Assembly: GCF_002217945.1 (NCBI RefSeq)
Contig: NZ_BCMG01000011.1
Span: 54,694 to 118,693 of the forward strand
Direction: 5' to 3'
DNA length: 64,000 bases
From: Secundilactobacillus silagei JCM 19001
Lineage (GTDB): Bacteria > Bacillota > Bacilli > Lactobacillales > Lactobacillaceae
A program made the position numbers and the translations under genes. Positions 15,229 through 23,452 of this stretch are shown in pieces. The stretch's first letter is position 1. Each line of letters starts with the position of its first letter. The notes beneath the pieces were generated by a model that did no database searches, was not told the DNA's origin, and saw only the letters and a program-made list of their open reading frames with translations.

Positions 15229-15951
15229 CTAATGTCCAGTAACCACTTTTTTAACTAATTTCATGCCACCAAAGCGGATAACTGTTTTACCCTGATGATT
15301 ATGCTTGTCCAGAATCACGTTGACCACCGAACCAGCCCCATCTTCAACTGAACGCATGAAGCGGTTATTCATATGATGATTCAAATCAGTTGTGACACCA
15401 CCGGGTACCACACCAAAAATCTCCACTGGAATGTGTTGAGCTTTGAAAGATTTAGCAAACATTGAAATCATTTGGTTTAAAGCCGACTTGCTGGTACAGT
15501 AGCTGAACGGATGAAAGAATCTGTTAGGAGCGGGAATCGTCATATTGACGATTCGCCCGTGATTTTTCTGCAAGATTGGCGTAAAGGCTTTGATCAGTTC
15601 AAAGTTACCGATGACGTTAACGTTCAACGTGGCCTGTAGATCCTCAGTCTTAGTTGCTAAGGGTTCTGCGCTCATATCGCCGGGAATACCGGCGTTATTG
15701 ACCAACACCCGTAACTCTGGATGCATTTTCGCAACGTTGGCAGCTGCAAAATGGATCGTCTCAGGATCATTGAGGTCAATTGGAATCCATTCTACAGTAA
15801 TGCCCTCTTCCTGTAACTTTTGAACCGCGGCCATTCCCCGCTGTTTATTGCGGGCACCTAACAGAATTGTCCAGCCTTTTTGACCTAACTGCCGTGCCAT
15901 TTCAAAACCGATACCCTTATTGGCACCGGTAATTAATACTGTATTTGCCAT
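15229..15951 (-). CDS. Short-chain dehydrogenase (carbonyl-reductase-like)
   Basis: A 240-residue SDR. It has the cofactor motif TGANKGIGFEMARQL, then RVLVNNAGI, and the catalytic Tyr-Lys in FSYCTSK. The usual catalytic Ser 13 residues before Tyr is Thr here (NMTIP), which is uncommon but can keep activity. ARN after the second strand favours NADP(H). It resembles carbonyl-reductase-type SDRs. It is monocistronic with its own terminator, and it lies next to the right end of the IS30 element. Confidence 0.88.
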   Translation of the reverse strand: MANTVLITGANKGIGFEMARQLGQKGWTILLGARNKQRGMAAVQKLQEEGITVEWIPIDLNDPETIHFAAANVAKMHPELRVLVNNAGIPGDMSAEPLATKTEDLQATLNVNVIGNFELIKAFTPILQKNHGRIVNMTIPAPNRFFHPFSYCTSKSALNQMISMFAKSFKAQHIPVEIFGVVPGGVTTDLNHHMNNRFMRSVEDGAGSVVNVILDKHNHQGKTVIRFGGMKLVKKVVTGH

Positions 15952-16125
15952 TTTTAGCCCTTCTTTATTGGAAAATAATCGTGTTTCTAGTTTAACACGT
16001 CATAACTGATGTACTACAGTTTAAAATAATATGATTCGATTAAAAAGACCAATTCCATAATTGAATTGATCTTCCAGTAAATTAACTTTTTATACTATTT
16101 TTACAGTTGAATACAGACTGATGTT

Positions 16126-17226
16126 TTAGTAACGCTGAACTAAAAATTGATGCAGCGGATGCGTAAACTGGGTGTATTTAATGGCATCAGCAAAGTTACC
16201 AGTGACCATATCTGCGTCATGACCCGTGATTAATTTTTGAACCCAGGTCGGATCAACTAACAGCTGCTGGCCAACCGCCGCAAACTCGGCGTGCTTTAGC
16301 AGCCCTTCAACATCTGAACGGGTCCGCACCCCGCCAACACCAATTAGTGGTTTACGGCCGGCGATGCGTTCGTGTAAGTAAGCCATAATCGATTTTTCTT
16401 GGTAGGCTTTGGTCCGTGAGACCCGGTCAAATTTATCCAGTGAAACGTGCAGATAGTCTAGCGGCCTTTGCAACAGCTGATCAACGAGATAAAAGGTATC
16501 GTCTAAGTTGATACCCGGCGTCGTGAATTCTTCAGGCGAGAACCGGTAACCAACGACAAATGGGCGGTCAGCGTACTGATCAACTGCGGCAAATACGCTG
16601 TCTAAAACCTGCTTGATAAACGTAAAGCGTTTCTCACGGGTACCGCCGTATTCATCGGTACGTCGGTTAGAATGCGGTGAATAGAACTGCTGCAGCAAAT
16701 AGAGGTTAGCACCGTGCAGTTCGACCCCATCAAAGCCGGCTTCAATGGCCCGCTTAGTTGCTTGACCAAAAGCGGCAATCGTTTCGTGAATCTCGTTTAG
16801 CGTCATGGTTCTTGGAGTAGCTGTTTTGGGTGAGCCATCACGGTGCTGTCCCGCAACGGCACTGGCACAGAGCGCTTGTTGCCCGTTTAACGCATCCGAA
16901 CGGCTCATGCGGCCAGCATGAAAAATCTGAACAAACGCCTTGGCACCCTGCGCCTGAATTGCACTGGCCAATTTGGTCAGCCCTGGTAAATCGTCATCAT
17001 GAGCGATACTGAGCTCGCCAGCCCAGCCTTTGCCCATGTCAGTGACGTTAGCAGCACCGGTGATTACCGCACCAACACCGTGTGACCGTTCAGCATAGTA
17101 ATTGATTTCATCGTTAGTGATCGTGCCATCATAGAAGCTCTGTAAAGTCGTCATTGGGGGCATGATCAGCCGATTTTTAACTGTAACGCCCGATTGAAAT
17201 GTAAATGGTTCCTGATAATTTGTCAT
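16126..17226 (-). CDS. Old Yellow Enzyme family NADH:flavin oxidoreductase
   Basis: A 366-residue FMN TIM-barrel enzyme. Visible motifs are VKNRLIMPPMTT at the N-terminus, VQIFHAGRMS (FMN and substrate contacts), GFDGVELHGANLYLLQQFYSP with the conserved His region, NRRTDEYGG, and the GVGGVRTRSDV phosphate site. Length fits single-domain OYE proteins that reduce activated alkenes with NAD(P)H. It is followed after 38 bases by exonuclease III on the same strand. AGGAGGAAACC precedes the ATG. The substrate is not predictable. Confidence 0.93.
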   Translation of the reverse strand: MTNYQEPFTFQSGVTVKNRLIMPPMTTLQSFYDGTITNDEINYYAERSHGVGAVITGAANVTDMGKGWAGELSIAHDDDLPGLTKLASAIQAQGAKAFVQIFHAGRMSRSDALNGQQALCASAVAGQHRDGSPKTATPRTMTLNEIHETIAAFGQATKRAIEAGFDGVELHGANLYLLQQFYSPHSNRRTDEYGGTREKRFTFIKQVLDSVFAAVDQYADRPFVVGYRFSPEEFTTPGINLDDTFYLVDQLLQRPLDYLHVSLDKFDRVSRTKAYQEKSIMAYLHERIAGRKPLIGVGGVRTRSDVEGLLKHAEFAAVGQQLLVDPTWVQKLITGHDADMVTGNFADAIKYTQFTHPLHQFLVQRY

Positions 17227-17264
17227 GGTTTCCTCCTATCCATAATAGTGATGTTCATTAGATA

Positions 17265-18068
17265 TTAATTATTTAATTCCAGCCTGATTGGTGCATGATC
17301 AGCCCGTTTGCCGGTGTCAATCACGGTAACGTCCTTAATTTGTTGAATGAGATCATGATCAACTAAGAAATAGTCTAACCGCCAGCCGTGATTATTAGGC
17401 TTGGTTGTTTTGTTACGCTGTGACCACCAGGTAAAGACATCATCCTTATTGGGATATAGATAACGGAAGGCGTCCACATAGCCATCCTTAAAGAAGTTAG
17501 TAAAGCTGTCGCGCACGACCGGTGGGAAACGTTTAACCATCATGTCAAACTTTTTGGGTTCATAGATATCTAATCGAGTAGCTGGCCGATTGAAGTCACC
17601 GAACAAGATCACTTGCTTTCCTTGTTGATGATACTGTCTTAAGGTTTTTCTTAAGTCAGCCGTCCAGTTGACCCGTTGTTCCCGCCGTTCAGTGGAATGA
17701 CCAATCGGGACGTACACGGATAAATACACCGTGCTATTGATTTCGATACCAGTGATACGGCCTTCTTCTAAGGTATCTAAATCTAAAATTGGCTTACCCT
17801 GATAGCTGTTCTTATACAAGATCAGTGTCCCGGCGTAGCCTTTTTTCTGCTGACTATTCGTATAGACGAAGGTATACTCTGGAAAATATTCCTGTAACTT
17901 AGCCGTATGTTTTGGCAATAACTGACTTAACTTAGTTTCTTGTAACCCAATAATATCTGGCTGTAATTCAGCAATTTTATTCAACGTCTGCCTGGATAGC
18001 TCGGCCCGTTCTGAATGACCGACGAGTGCGGCGTTTAAACTATCGATATTCCATGAAATAATTTGCAT
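17265..18068 (-). CDS. exoA: Exodeoxyribonuclease III / AP endonuclease
   Basis: A 267-residue ExoIII/AP endonuclease of base excision repair. It starts MQIISWNIDSLNA, with ISWN carrying the metal-binding Asn, then DIIGLQETKL with the catalytic Glu. FGDFNRPAT (Asp-x-Asn) and the C-terminal GWRLDYFLVD...RADHAPI with the catalytic His complete the site. Length is typical. It incises DNA 5' of abasic sites. It lies between the oleate hydratase and OYE genes on the same strand, without a tight operon. Confidence 0.95.
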   Translation of the reverse strand: MQIISWNIDSLNAALVGHSERAELSRQTLNKIAELQPDIIGLQETKLSQLLPKHTAKLQEYFPEYTFVYTNSQQKKGYAGTLILYKNSYQGKPILDLDTLEEGRITGIEINSTVYLSVYVPIGHSTERREQRVNWTADLRKTLRQYHQQGKQVILFGDFNRPATRLDIYEPKKFDMMVKRFPPVVRDSFTNFFKDGYVDAFRYLYPNKDDVFTWWSQRNKTTKPNNHGWRLDYFLVDHDLIQQIKDVTVIDTGKRADHAPIRLELNN

Positions 18069-18144
18069 CTGCCGTTTTCCCCTCCCCAGATTAACTTATT
18101 TAAACTGACGTCATATAGTCTAACATATTCCATTTCAGTACCAA

Positions 18145-18175
18145 AAAAAGACTAAGCAGTTTGCCTAGCCTTTTT
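18145..18175 (-). terminator. Terminator of the oleate hydratase gene
   Basis: On the minus strand GGCTAGGCA pairs with TGCTTAGTC (with G-U pairs) around an AAC loop. Seven T residues follow. Confidence 0.75.
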
Positions 18176-18224
18176 ACGTGATTTCGTGTCCCTTAATTCA
18201 GAGTCTTAATCTTTTATTTGCGCT

Positions 18225-19919
18225 TTAAGAGAATAGCTTCTTAGTGGCTTTTGCTAACGTCTTTAAGTCCTTATCATAACGCGGTGTATGAACCAATTTA
18301 CTCATTGGAATACCCGTGAAATGATAGGCAGCAATTTCACCGGAACGAACGGCACTTTGTTCAGTGAAGACCATTTGATATGGCTGTTCAGCAAATTCAC
18401 CGGTGAAGGCCAAATTAGTGCTGTGGTCTGGGATGACTTTTGGTCGATCCGTTTTAGCCCGGTTATTGAACAGTGCCGAAGCGTATGGCATGTAGACTGG
18501 AATACAGTTGACGATGCTATCCATGATATCGGCTTTCTTGTCCATAATGTTACCTGGACCCGGATCAACTTTTGAAAGCTGACCAATTAACTCTTCAGCC
18601 ATTTCTTTACCGTTCATCTTGATGTATGGCTTGTCGACAAATTCACCGTGACGTCTCGGGTACAGGAAATAGCCCCAGATGACGGATTCATTCGGCTTTT
18701 GAGTGGTAAAGTGCGGCTGATGGTGAACCACGATGGACATGTTAACGTCCTTTTGGCCAAGGTCAGTAATCGGTGTGGTCGAGATAAAGGAGTTCAAAGC
18801 GTTACCGGGTACCTGCGTGGTGATCCGGGTAATTTCATTTAACAGTAAGTGATTCTTAGTGGTCAATGTGAAACTGCTCCACTCGCAGGCGTTTCGGTCG
18901 GCAAAGAACTTGTCGGGGTTACCCAGGTTGTAGAAGTGTTCCGTGGCTTTCTTCCACAAACCGGATGCGGCCCCGTAATCCATGTTTTCAGTGACTGGCG
19001 TATCGTAGTCACCCATGGTTGCTGAATCGGTGATGGAACCGTTGGTAAAGATCACTGCGGTCTGTTCATCAACGTCCACCGTTTCTTCTTCGCCGGTTTC
19101 CGTGTTGGTCATGACTAAGCCGGTGACGGTAATTTCATCTTGCAGCGGCGTGTCTTTAAAGTGCCAGTCAGTAACGCGCCGGTTCAAAACGAAAGTGCAT
19201 CCTTGGTCTTTGAGATAGTTGATTAACGGCAGCATCATGGATTCGTATTGGTTGTAACGGGTCCGGTTAACACCGACTAAGTGTTCAATTTGCGTAAATT
19301 CATAGATCATTTGATGCATGTAGCGCCGGAGTTCCTGGGCTGAAGATTGAATCCGGAAGGCAAAGGTGGTCTCCCACATGTACCAGAAATTAGTTTGGAA
19401 CATATGCGGATCATTCTTGAAGTAGTCCGCAATCATCACGTTGTCCAGTCGCTGTTCCTGGTCATCAGGCATCAAGATCAGTTTGGTCAGTAGCGAACGG
19501 TCCTTGTTGTTCAACCCCAGTTTACTGCCGTTAACAATGCCTTTGCCACCCTGTAGCAAGCGTGCTTTATCAAACGTTTGGTGACGCGCGTCAAATTCAT
19601 GGGTGTCTGCTGCGGCCGTCATGCCGGTTTCAGTACCGGACGGAATCCGTCCCAGCAGATCCATGAGGTCAACGTATGTGCGGTAGTTAAGCATCCGACC
19701 GCCACGTGCAACGTAGCCGGCCTGGTTTTCAGTGGGATGATTTTTATTCCAATAATCATCCTTGGCATACTTCACTTCATCACCGTCGTTTGAACCATGG
19801 TCATCAATTGAATAAAACGTGATCTGATCACCAGACCAGTGAGCCTCTTGAATCAGATACACTGCACTTGCCATGTTGGCTAAGCCAGCACCAATCATCA
19901 TCGCTTTTGTTTTAACCAT
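18225..19919 (-). CDS. ohyA: Oleate hydratase (MCRA family), FAD-binding
   Basis: A 564-residue oleate hydratase, formerly called myosin-cross-reactive antigen. It adds water to cis-9 double bonds of oleic and linoleic acid to give 10-hydroxy fatty acids, and FAD is structural. The N-terminal Rossmann motif is IGAGLANMASAVYL. ARGGRMLNYRTYVDLMDLL and ELRRYMHQMIYEFTQ are strongly conserved in the family, and length is normal. The sequence is close to the L. plantarum enzyme as remembered. It is monocistronic, with its own promoter and terminator. In lactobacilli the enzyme helps detoxify free fatty acids. Confidence 0.95.
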   Translation of the reverse strand: MVKTKAMMIGAGLANMASAVYLIQEAHWSGDQITFYSIDDHGSNDGDEVKYAKDDYWNKNHPTENQAGYVARGGRMLNYRTYVDLMDLLGRIPSGTETGMTAAADTHEFDARHQTFDKARLLQGGKGIVNGSKLGLNNKDRSLLTKLILMPDDQEQRLDNVMIADYFKNDPHMFQTNFWYMWETTFAFRIQSSAQELRRYMHQMIYEFTQIEHLVGVNRTRYNQYESMMLPLINYLKDQGCTFVLNRRVTDWHFKDTPLQDEITVTGLVMTNTETGEEETVDVDEQTAVIFTNGSITDSATMGDYDTPVTENMDYGAASGLWKKATEHFYNLGNPDKFFADRNACEWSSFTLTTKNHLLLNEITRITTQVPGNALNSFISTTPITDLGQKDVNMSIVVHHQPHFTTQKPNESVIWGYFLYPRRHGEFVDKPYIKMNGKEMAEELIGQLSKVDPGPGNIMDKKADIMDSIVNCIPVYMPYASALFNNRAKTDRPKVIPDHSTNLAFTGEFAEQPYQMVFTEQSAVRSGEIAAYHFTGIPMSKLVHTPRYDKDLKTLAKATKKLFS

Positions 19920-19957
19920 GCAAAAGCCTCCTTTATCTTTTATACCGAATCATCCTT

Positions 19958-19986
19958 ATTATAAAACGCTTTCATGAAAATCAAAA
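19958..19986 (-). promoter_or_regulatory. Oleate hydratase promoter with cre-like site
   Basis: On the minus strand TTTTGA, a 17-bp spacer and TATAAT are seen. A partial match to the CcpA cre consensus (TGAAAGCGTTTTAT, last two positions wrong) overlaps the spacer. The cre reading is weak. Confidence 0.45.
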
Positions 19987-20010
19987 GCCCCAGAAAATTT
20001 TTGCATCAAA

Positions 20011-20041
20011 AAAGGACCCGCAAACTTTTGCGAAGTCCTTG
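20011..20041 (-). terminator. Terminator of the degV gene
   Basis: AAGGACTTCGCAAA pairs with TTTGCGGGTCCTT on the minus strand, followed by a run of T. Confidence 0.8.
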
Positions 20042-20067
20042 AATATCAATCTAATATGATAGCAAAA

Positions 20068-20934
20068 TCAAGCTTTATCGGTGTCCATGAGCCAAGCTAA
20101 GGCTAAGGATTTTTCACCTAAATGAGTCCCGATAACCGGGCCAAAGAAACTGCGTTCAATGGGAATTTCGGGAAATTTATTTTTGATCTGTTTCATCCAG
20201 TTATCGCCGCCTTCAGGATCGTTACCATCGATAATGATCCCCCGGAGCGGATAATCCGCGTTAGCCACAGCTTCGGCAAAAAGATCTTCAACCCGCAGCA
20301 GCGCTTTTTTGCGGGAACGTACCTTTTCAAAGGCCACGATTTCGTGACTTTGGTCGTCAAAGGTCAGTAGCGGTTTGATTTTCAGCAGGCTGCCAACAAA
20401 CCCGGAAGCGTTTGAAAGCCGACCGCCACGAACCAAATTTTGCAGGTCATCCACCACAAAAATTTCATCAATGGTGGCTCGAACAGCGTTTAAACGGGTA
20501 ATAATCTCATCAACGTTCTTACCCGCGTGCGCCATCTTAGAAGCTTCAATGGCCAAATAACCCATTAGTTTAACCGTGATCTGTGAATCGTAAACCACCA
20601 CATGGGTATTGGTTAGATTTTCATTCACTTGTCTAAGTGAGTTCACAAAGCCGGAAATCGTGCTGGCTAAGTGAATGCTGATGATGGTGTCATAGCCCTC
20701 ATCACCCAGTTGCTGGTACAGCTGAATCATTTCACCCAGCGGTGGCTGAGAAGTACTTGGAAATGATTTCGAGGATCGCAATTTATCCCAAAATTCTGCG
20801 GTGCTAATATCGACACCTTCATTGTAGGAACGGCCGTCAATGATCACTGGGATCGGAACGACGTGGATCTGGTAGCGCTCAATGTCTTCTGTTGACAAAT
20901 AGCTGGTACTATCAGTGACGACAGCTATTTTCAT
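20068..20934 (-). CDS. DegV family fatty-acid-binding protein
   Basis: About 288 residues. It has the DegV/FakB layout: MKIAVVTDSTSYLS at the N-terminus, the conserved SQPPLGEM, then SIHLASTISGFVNS and VYDSQ. FakB proteins present exogenous fatty acids to the kinase FakA. The ATG at 20934 is chosen over an in-frame GTG at 20943 because it gives the conserved N-terminus. It lies directly upstream, on the same strand, of the oleate hydratase gene, with a terminator between. Both act on fatty acids, which may be more than chance. Confidence 0.88.
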   Translation of the reverse strand: MKIAVVTDSTSYLSTEDIERYQIHVVPIPVIIDGRSYNEGVDISTAEFWDKLRSSKSFPSTSQPPLGEMIQLYQQLGDEGYDTIISIHLASTISGFVNSLRQVNENLTNTHVVVYDSQITVKLMGYLAIEASKMAHAGKNVDEIITRLNAVRATIDEIFVVDDLQNLVRGGRLSNASGFVGSLLKIKPLLTFDDQSHEIVAFEKVRSRKKALLRVEDLFAEAVANADYPLRGIIIDGNDPEGGDNWMKQIKNKFPEIPIERSFFGPVIGTHLGEKSLALAWLMDTDKA

Positions 20935-21068
20935 TGTAAACACCCGTTTCTTTTTTCAATTTAATTAACTTACTTTTTAAGTCTGAGATTAATTGTAACT
21001 AATCCCGGAAGTGAAAGCAAGCACTCACCAAAACGTAACGATTGTTTAAATTTTAAGCAGTTTGGCGG

Positions 21069-21509
21069 CTATTGAGTGTCTTCTTCTAAAATACTATCAG
21101 CCCGGTCAAGACTGCGGCTCAGCCGGTTCAGCATGATCTTCATCATTTGCTGCTCATCTTCCGGCCAATAATGGAAGACCGCATCGATCAACGCCTGGTA
21201 GTCGGTATCAATATTGGTCAGTGTGCCGTGCCCCGTTGCCGTTAAGGCGTATTCCAACTGGCGGCGGTCTTTACCAACCGCGGTTTTGGAAACCAGTTCT
21301 TTGCTGGTCAAACTCTTTAACTGCCGACTTAGCGTTGACGTATCCAGTTGCAATGCTTCAGCCATAGCATCTTGCGTGATGACTTGATTCTGAATTTGGC
21401 GTAAAAGTCGCCACTCAGCAATGGTCACGTGGTAATGTTTCGTAATTTTCGTGGTTTGCGTCTGCAATGATTTGGCGGCTAAACTTAAATTATCTAAGAT
21501 TCCTTCCAA
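21069..21509 (-). CDS. MarR family transcriptional regulator
   Basis: A 146-residue winged-helix regulator of normal MarR length. The recognition region is ITQDAMAEALQLDTSTLSRQLKSLTSKELVSK, followed by the DRRQLEYALTATG wing. Divergent from rqcH and upstream of degV on the same strand. Its target is not evident. Confidence 0.88.
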   Translation of the reverse strand: MEGILDNLSLAAKSLQTQTTKITKHYHVTIAEWRLLRQIQNQVITQDAMAEALQLDTSTLSRQLKSLTSKELVSKTAVGKDRRQLEYALTATGHGTLTNIDTDYQALIDAVFHYWPEDEQQMMKIMLNRLSRSLDRADSILEEDTQ

Positions 21510-21680
21510 GGCACGTCTCCCCCTTATAAGACTAATTTACTTGTATTATACATCTTTTTAGTTAAAATGCGGCTAATTTGCGCTATTTTACGCTATAATA
21601 TAGAACCAATCGGTTTACTAAGCCTGTGAACACCGTTATACTAGTAGCCGTGCGAAAAAACGAACGAAGGAAGTGAGACC

Positions 21681-23396
21681 ATGTCATTTGATGGTGCATT
21701 CACCCACGCGATGGTTGGCGAATTAGGTCAACAACTGGTTGGCGGTCGCGTTTCAAAAATCAACCAACCCTATAATAATGAAGTGATCTTAACCATTCGG
21801 GCTAACCGTAAGAGTCTGCCGTTACTGTTATCAGCAAACCCCGCTTTTGCCCGGATTCAAATTACCGATATTCCCTATGTTAATCCGGTCACCCCGACTA
21901 ACTTTACGATGATGATGCGGAAATACTTGAGTGGTGCAATTTTAACCGCAGTTTCTCAGGCTGCTAATGACCGTGTCGTTCACTTGGACTTTACCAGCCG
22001 TAACGAACTGGGCGACCAAGTGACGCTGCGCTTGATCATTGAAATTATGGCCCGTCACAGTAACGTGATCCTGATCGATCTAGCAACGGCCACGATCTTA
22101 GATACGATCAAACACGTCGGCTCCGATCAAAACCGTTACCGAACGCTGTTACCTGGTGGCCATTACATTAATCCACCAGCTCAAGATCTCATTGATCCCT
22201 TTGAAACGGCTGCGAGTCAATCCGTTGCAGCACTGGTCCGTGATTATCCCAACGAAGATGTGCTAGCCAAACAGCTGCGACATACTTATCAGGGACTGGG
22301 TCAGGATACGGCATTGGGATTAGCTCGGGCACTGCATCAGCCCGGGCAGCCCGATACTAACTTTAACGCCTTTTTTGACCGGTTTGATCAGCCAGAGCCG
22401 GTTTTAGTCACAACGGACAAAGGGAAGACCGGCTTTAACGCCTTTCCTTACGGTCAAGAACACGTTACCAGCAAGTCATTTGACAGTTTAAGCGCCATGC
22501 TGGACTTTTACTATCAAGACCGTGCCGAACGTGACCGGGTTCAGCAGCAAGGCAGTACCTTGATTCACGTGGTTCGCAATGAATTAAAGAAAAATAAAAC
22601 CAAGCTCAAAAAACTGCAGTCAACGCTTAAATCGGCAGAAGACGCGGATGAGTACCGGGTCAAGGGTGAATTGCTGACCACCTATCTGAATAAGGTTTCC
22701 CGTGGGATGACAGAGATTTCTTTGCCCAACTTTTACAATGACGAGAAACCGTTAAAGATTGCCTTATCTAATCAAATCAGTCCCTCTCAAAACGCGCAGA
22801 AGTATTTCAAACGCTACAACAAGTTAAAGGCTTCGGTGGCTTACGTTAACGACCAAATGGCCAAAACGAACGCCGAAATTGATTACCTGGATAACATCAG
22901 TTCACAAATTGAACTGGCGGCCCCCAAAGATCTGGCTGATATCAAAGCTGAATTGCAGCAAGGCGGTTACCTGCGTGATCACGAGCATAACCAGCGCAGC
23001 GGCAAGAAGAAGCGCCGGCAAGTTTCCAAGCCAGAAGTTTTTGCAGCCAGTGATGGGACCAAGATCGAAGTTGGTAAAAATAATCTGCAAAACGAAAAAT
23101 TAACGCTGCATAGCGCGGCCAAGACGGATATCTGGCTGCACGTCAAAAACATGCCAGGTTCACACGTGATCATCCATAACCCGGCGCCAACTGATCAGAC
23201 TCTTTTGGAAGCTGCCAATATTGCTGCTTACTATTCCAAGGCGCGGCAGTCCAGTTCGGTGCCAGTTGACTATGTACAAGTCAAAAAGATCCGTAAACCC
23301 AATGGCGCTAAGCCCGGTTACGTGATTTATGAAGGCCAGAAAACCCTGTTTGTGACACCGGATAGAGCGTTTGTAGAAAAATTAAGTACTAAGTAA
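21681..23396 (+). CDS. rqcH: RqcH, ribosome quality control NFACT protein
   Basis: A 571-residue NFACT protein, once annotated fibronectin-binding protein. RqcH binds stalled 50S-peptidyl-tRNA complexes and recruits tRNA-Ala to add C-terminal Ala tails for degradation. The N-terminal NFACT-N part starts MSFDGAFTHAMVGEL and contains EIMARHSNVILID. A helix-hairpin and coiled-coil region with KKNKTKLKKLQSTL is at about residues 305-420. The C-terminal NFACT-R domain contains TDIWLHVKNMPGSHVII. Length is typical. AAGGAAGTGAGACC precedes the ATG. It converges on the carB-like gene through a shared terminator. Confidence 0.94.
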   Translation: MSFDGAFTHAMVGELGQQLVGGRVSKINQPYNNEVILTIRANRKSLPLLLSANPAFARIQITDIPYVNPVTPTNFTMMMRKYLSGAILTAVSQAANDRVVHLDFTSRNELGDQVTLRLIIEIMARHSNVILIDLATATILDTIKHVGSDQNRYRTLLPGGHYINPPAQDLIDPFETAASQSVAALVRDYPNEDVLAKQLRHTYQGLGQDTALGLARALHQPGQPDTNFNAFFDRFDQPEPVLVTTDKGKTGFNAFPYGQEHVTSKSFDSLSAMLDFYYQDRAERDRVQQQGSTLIHVVRNELKKNKTKLKKLQSTLKSAEDADEYRVKGELLTTYLNKVSRGMTEISLPNFYNDEKPLKIALSNQISPSQNAQKYFKRYNKLKASVAYVNDQMAKTNAEIDYLDNISSQIELAAPKDLADIKAELQQGGYLRDHEHNQRSGKKKRRQVSKPEVFAASDGTKIEVGKNNLQNEKLTLHSAAKTDIWLHVKNMPGSHVIIHNPAPTDQTLLEAANIAAYYSKARQSSSVPVDYVQVKKIRKPNGAKPGYVIYEGQKTLFVTPDRAFVEKLSTK

Positions 23397-23407
23397 TAGA
23401 GACAATA

Positions 23408-23447
23408 AAAACCATGCGTTCAGCCAATAACTGACAGCATGGTTTTT
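23408..23447. terminator. Bidirectional terminator between rqcH and carB-like gene
   Basis: AAAAACCATGC and GCATGGTTTTTT form the stem base, with TCAG/CTGA continuing it. T runs lie on both strands. Confidence 0.85.
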
Positions 23448-23452
23448 TAAGT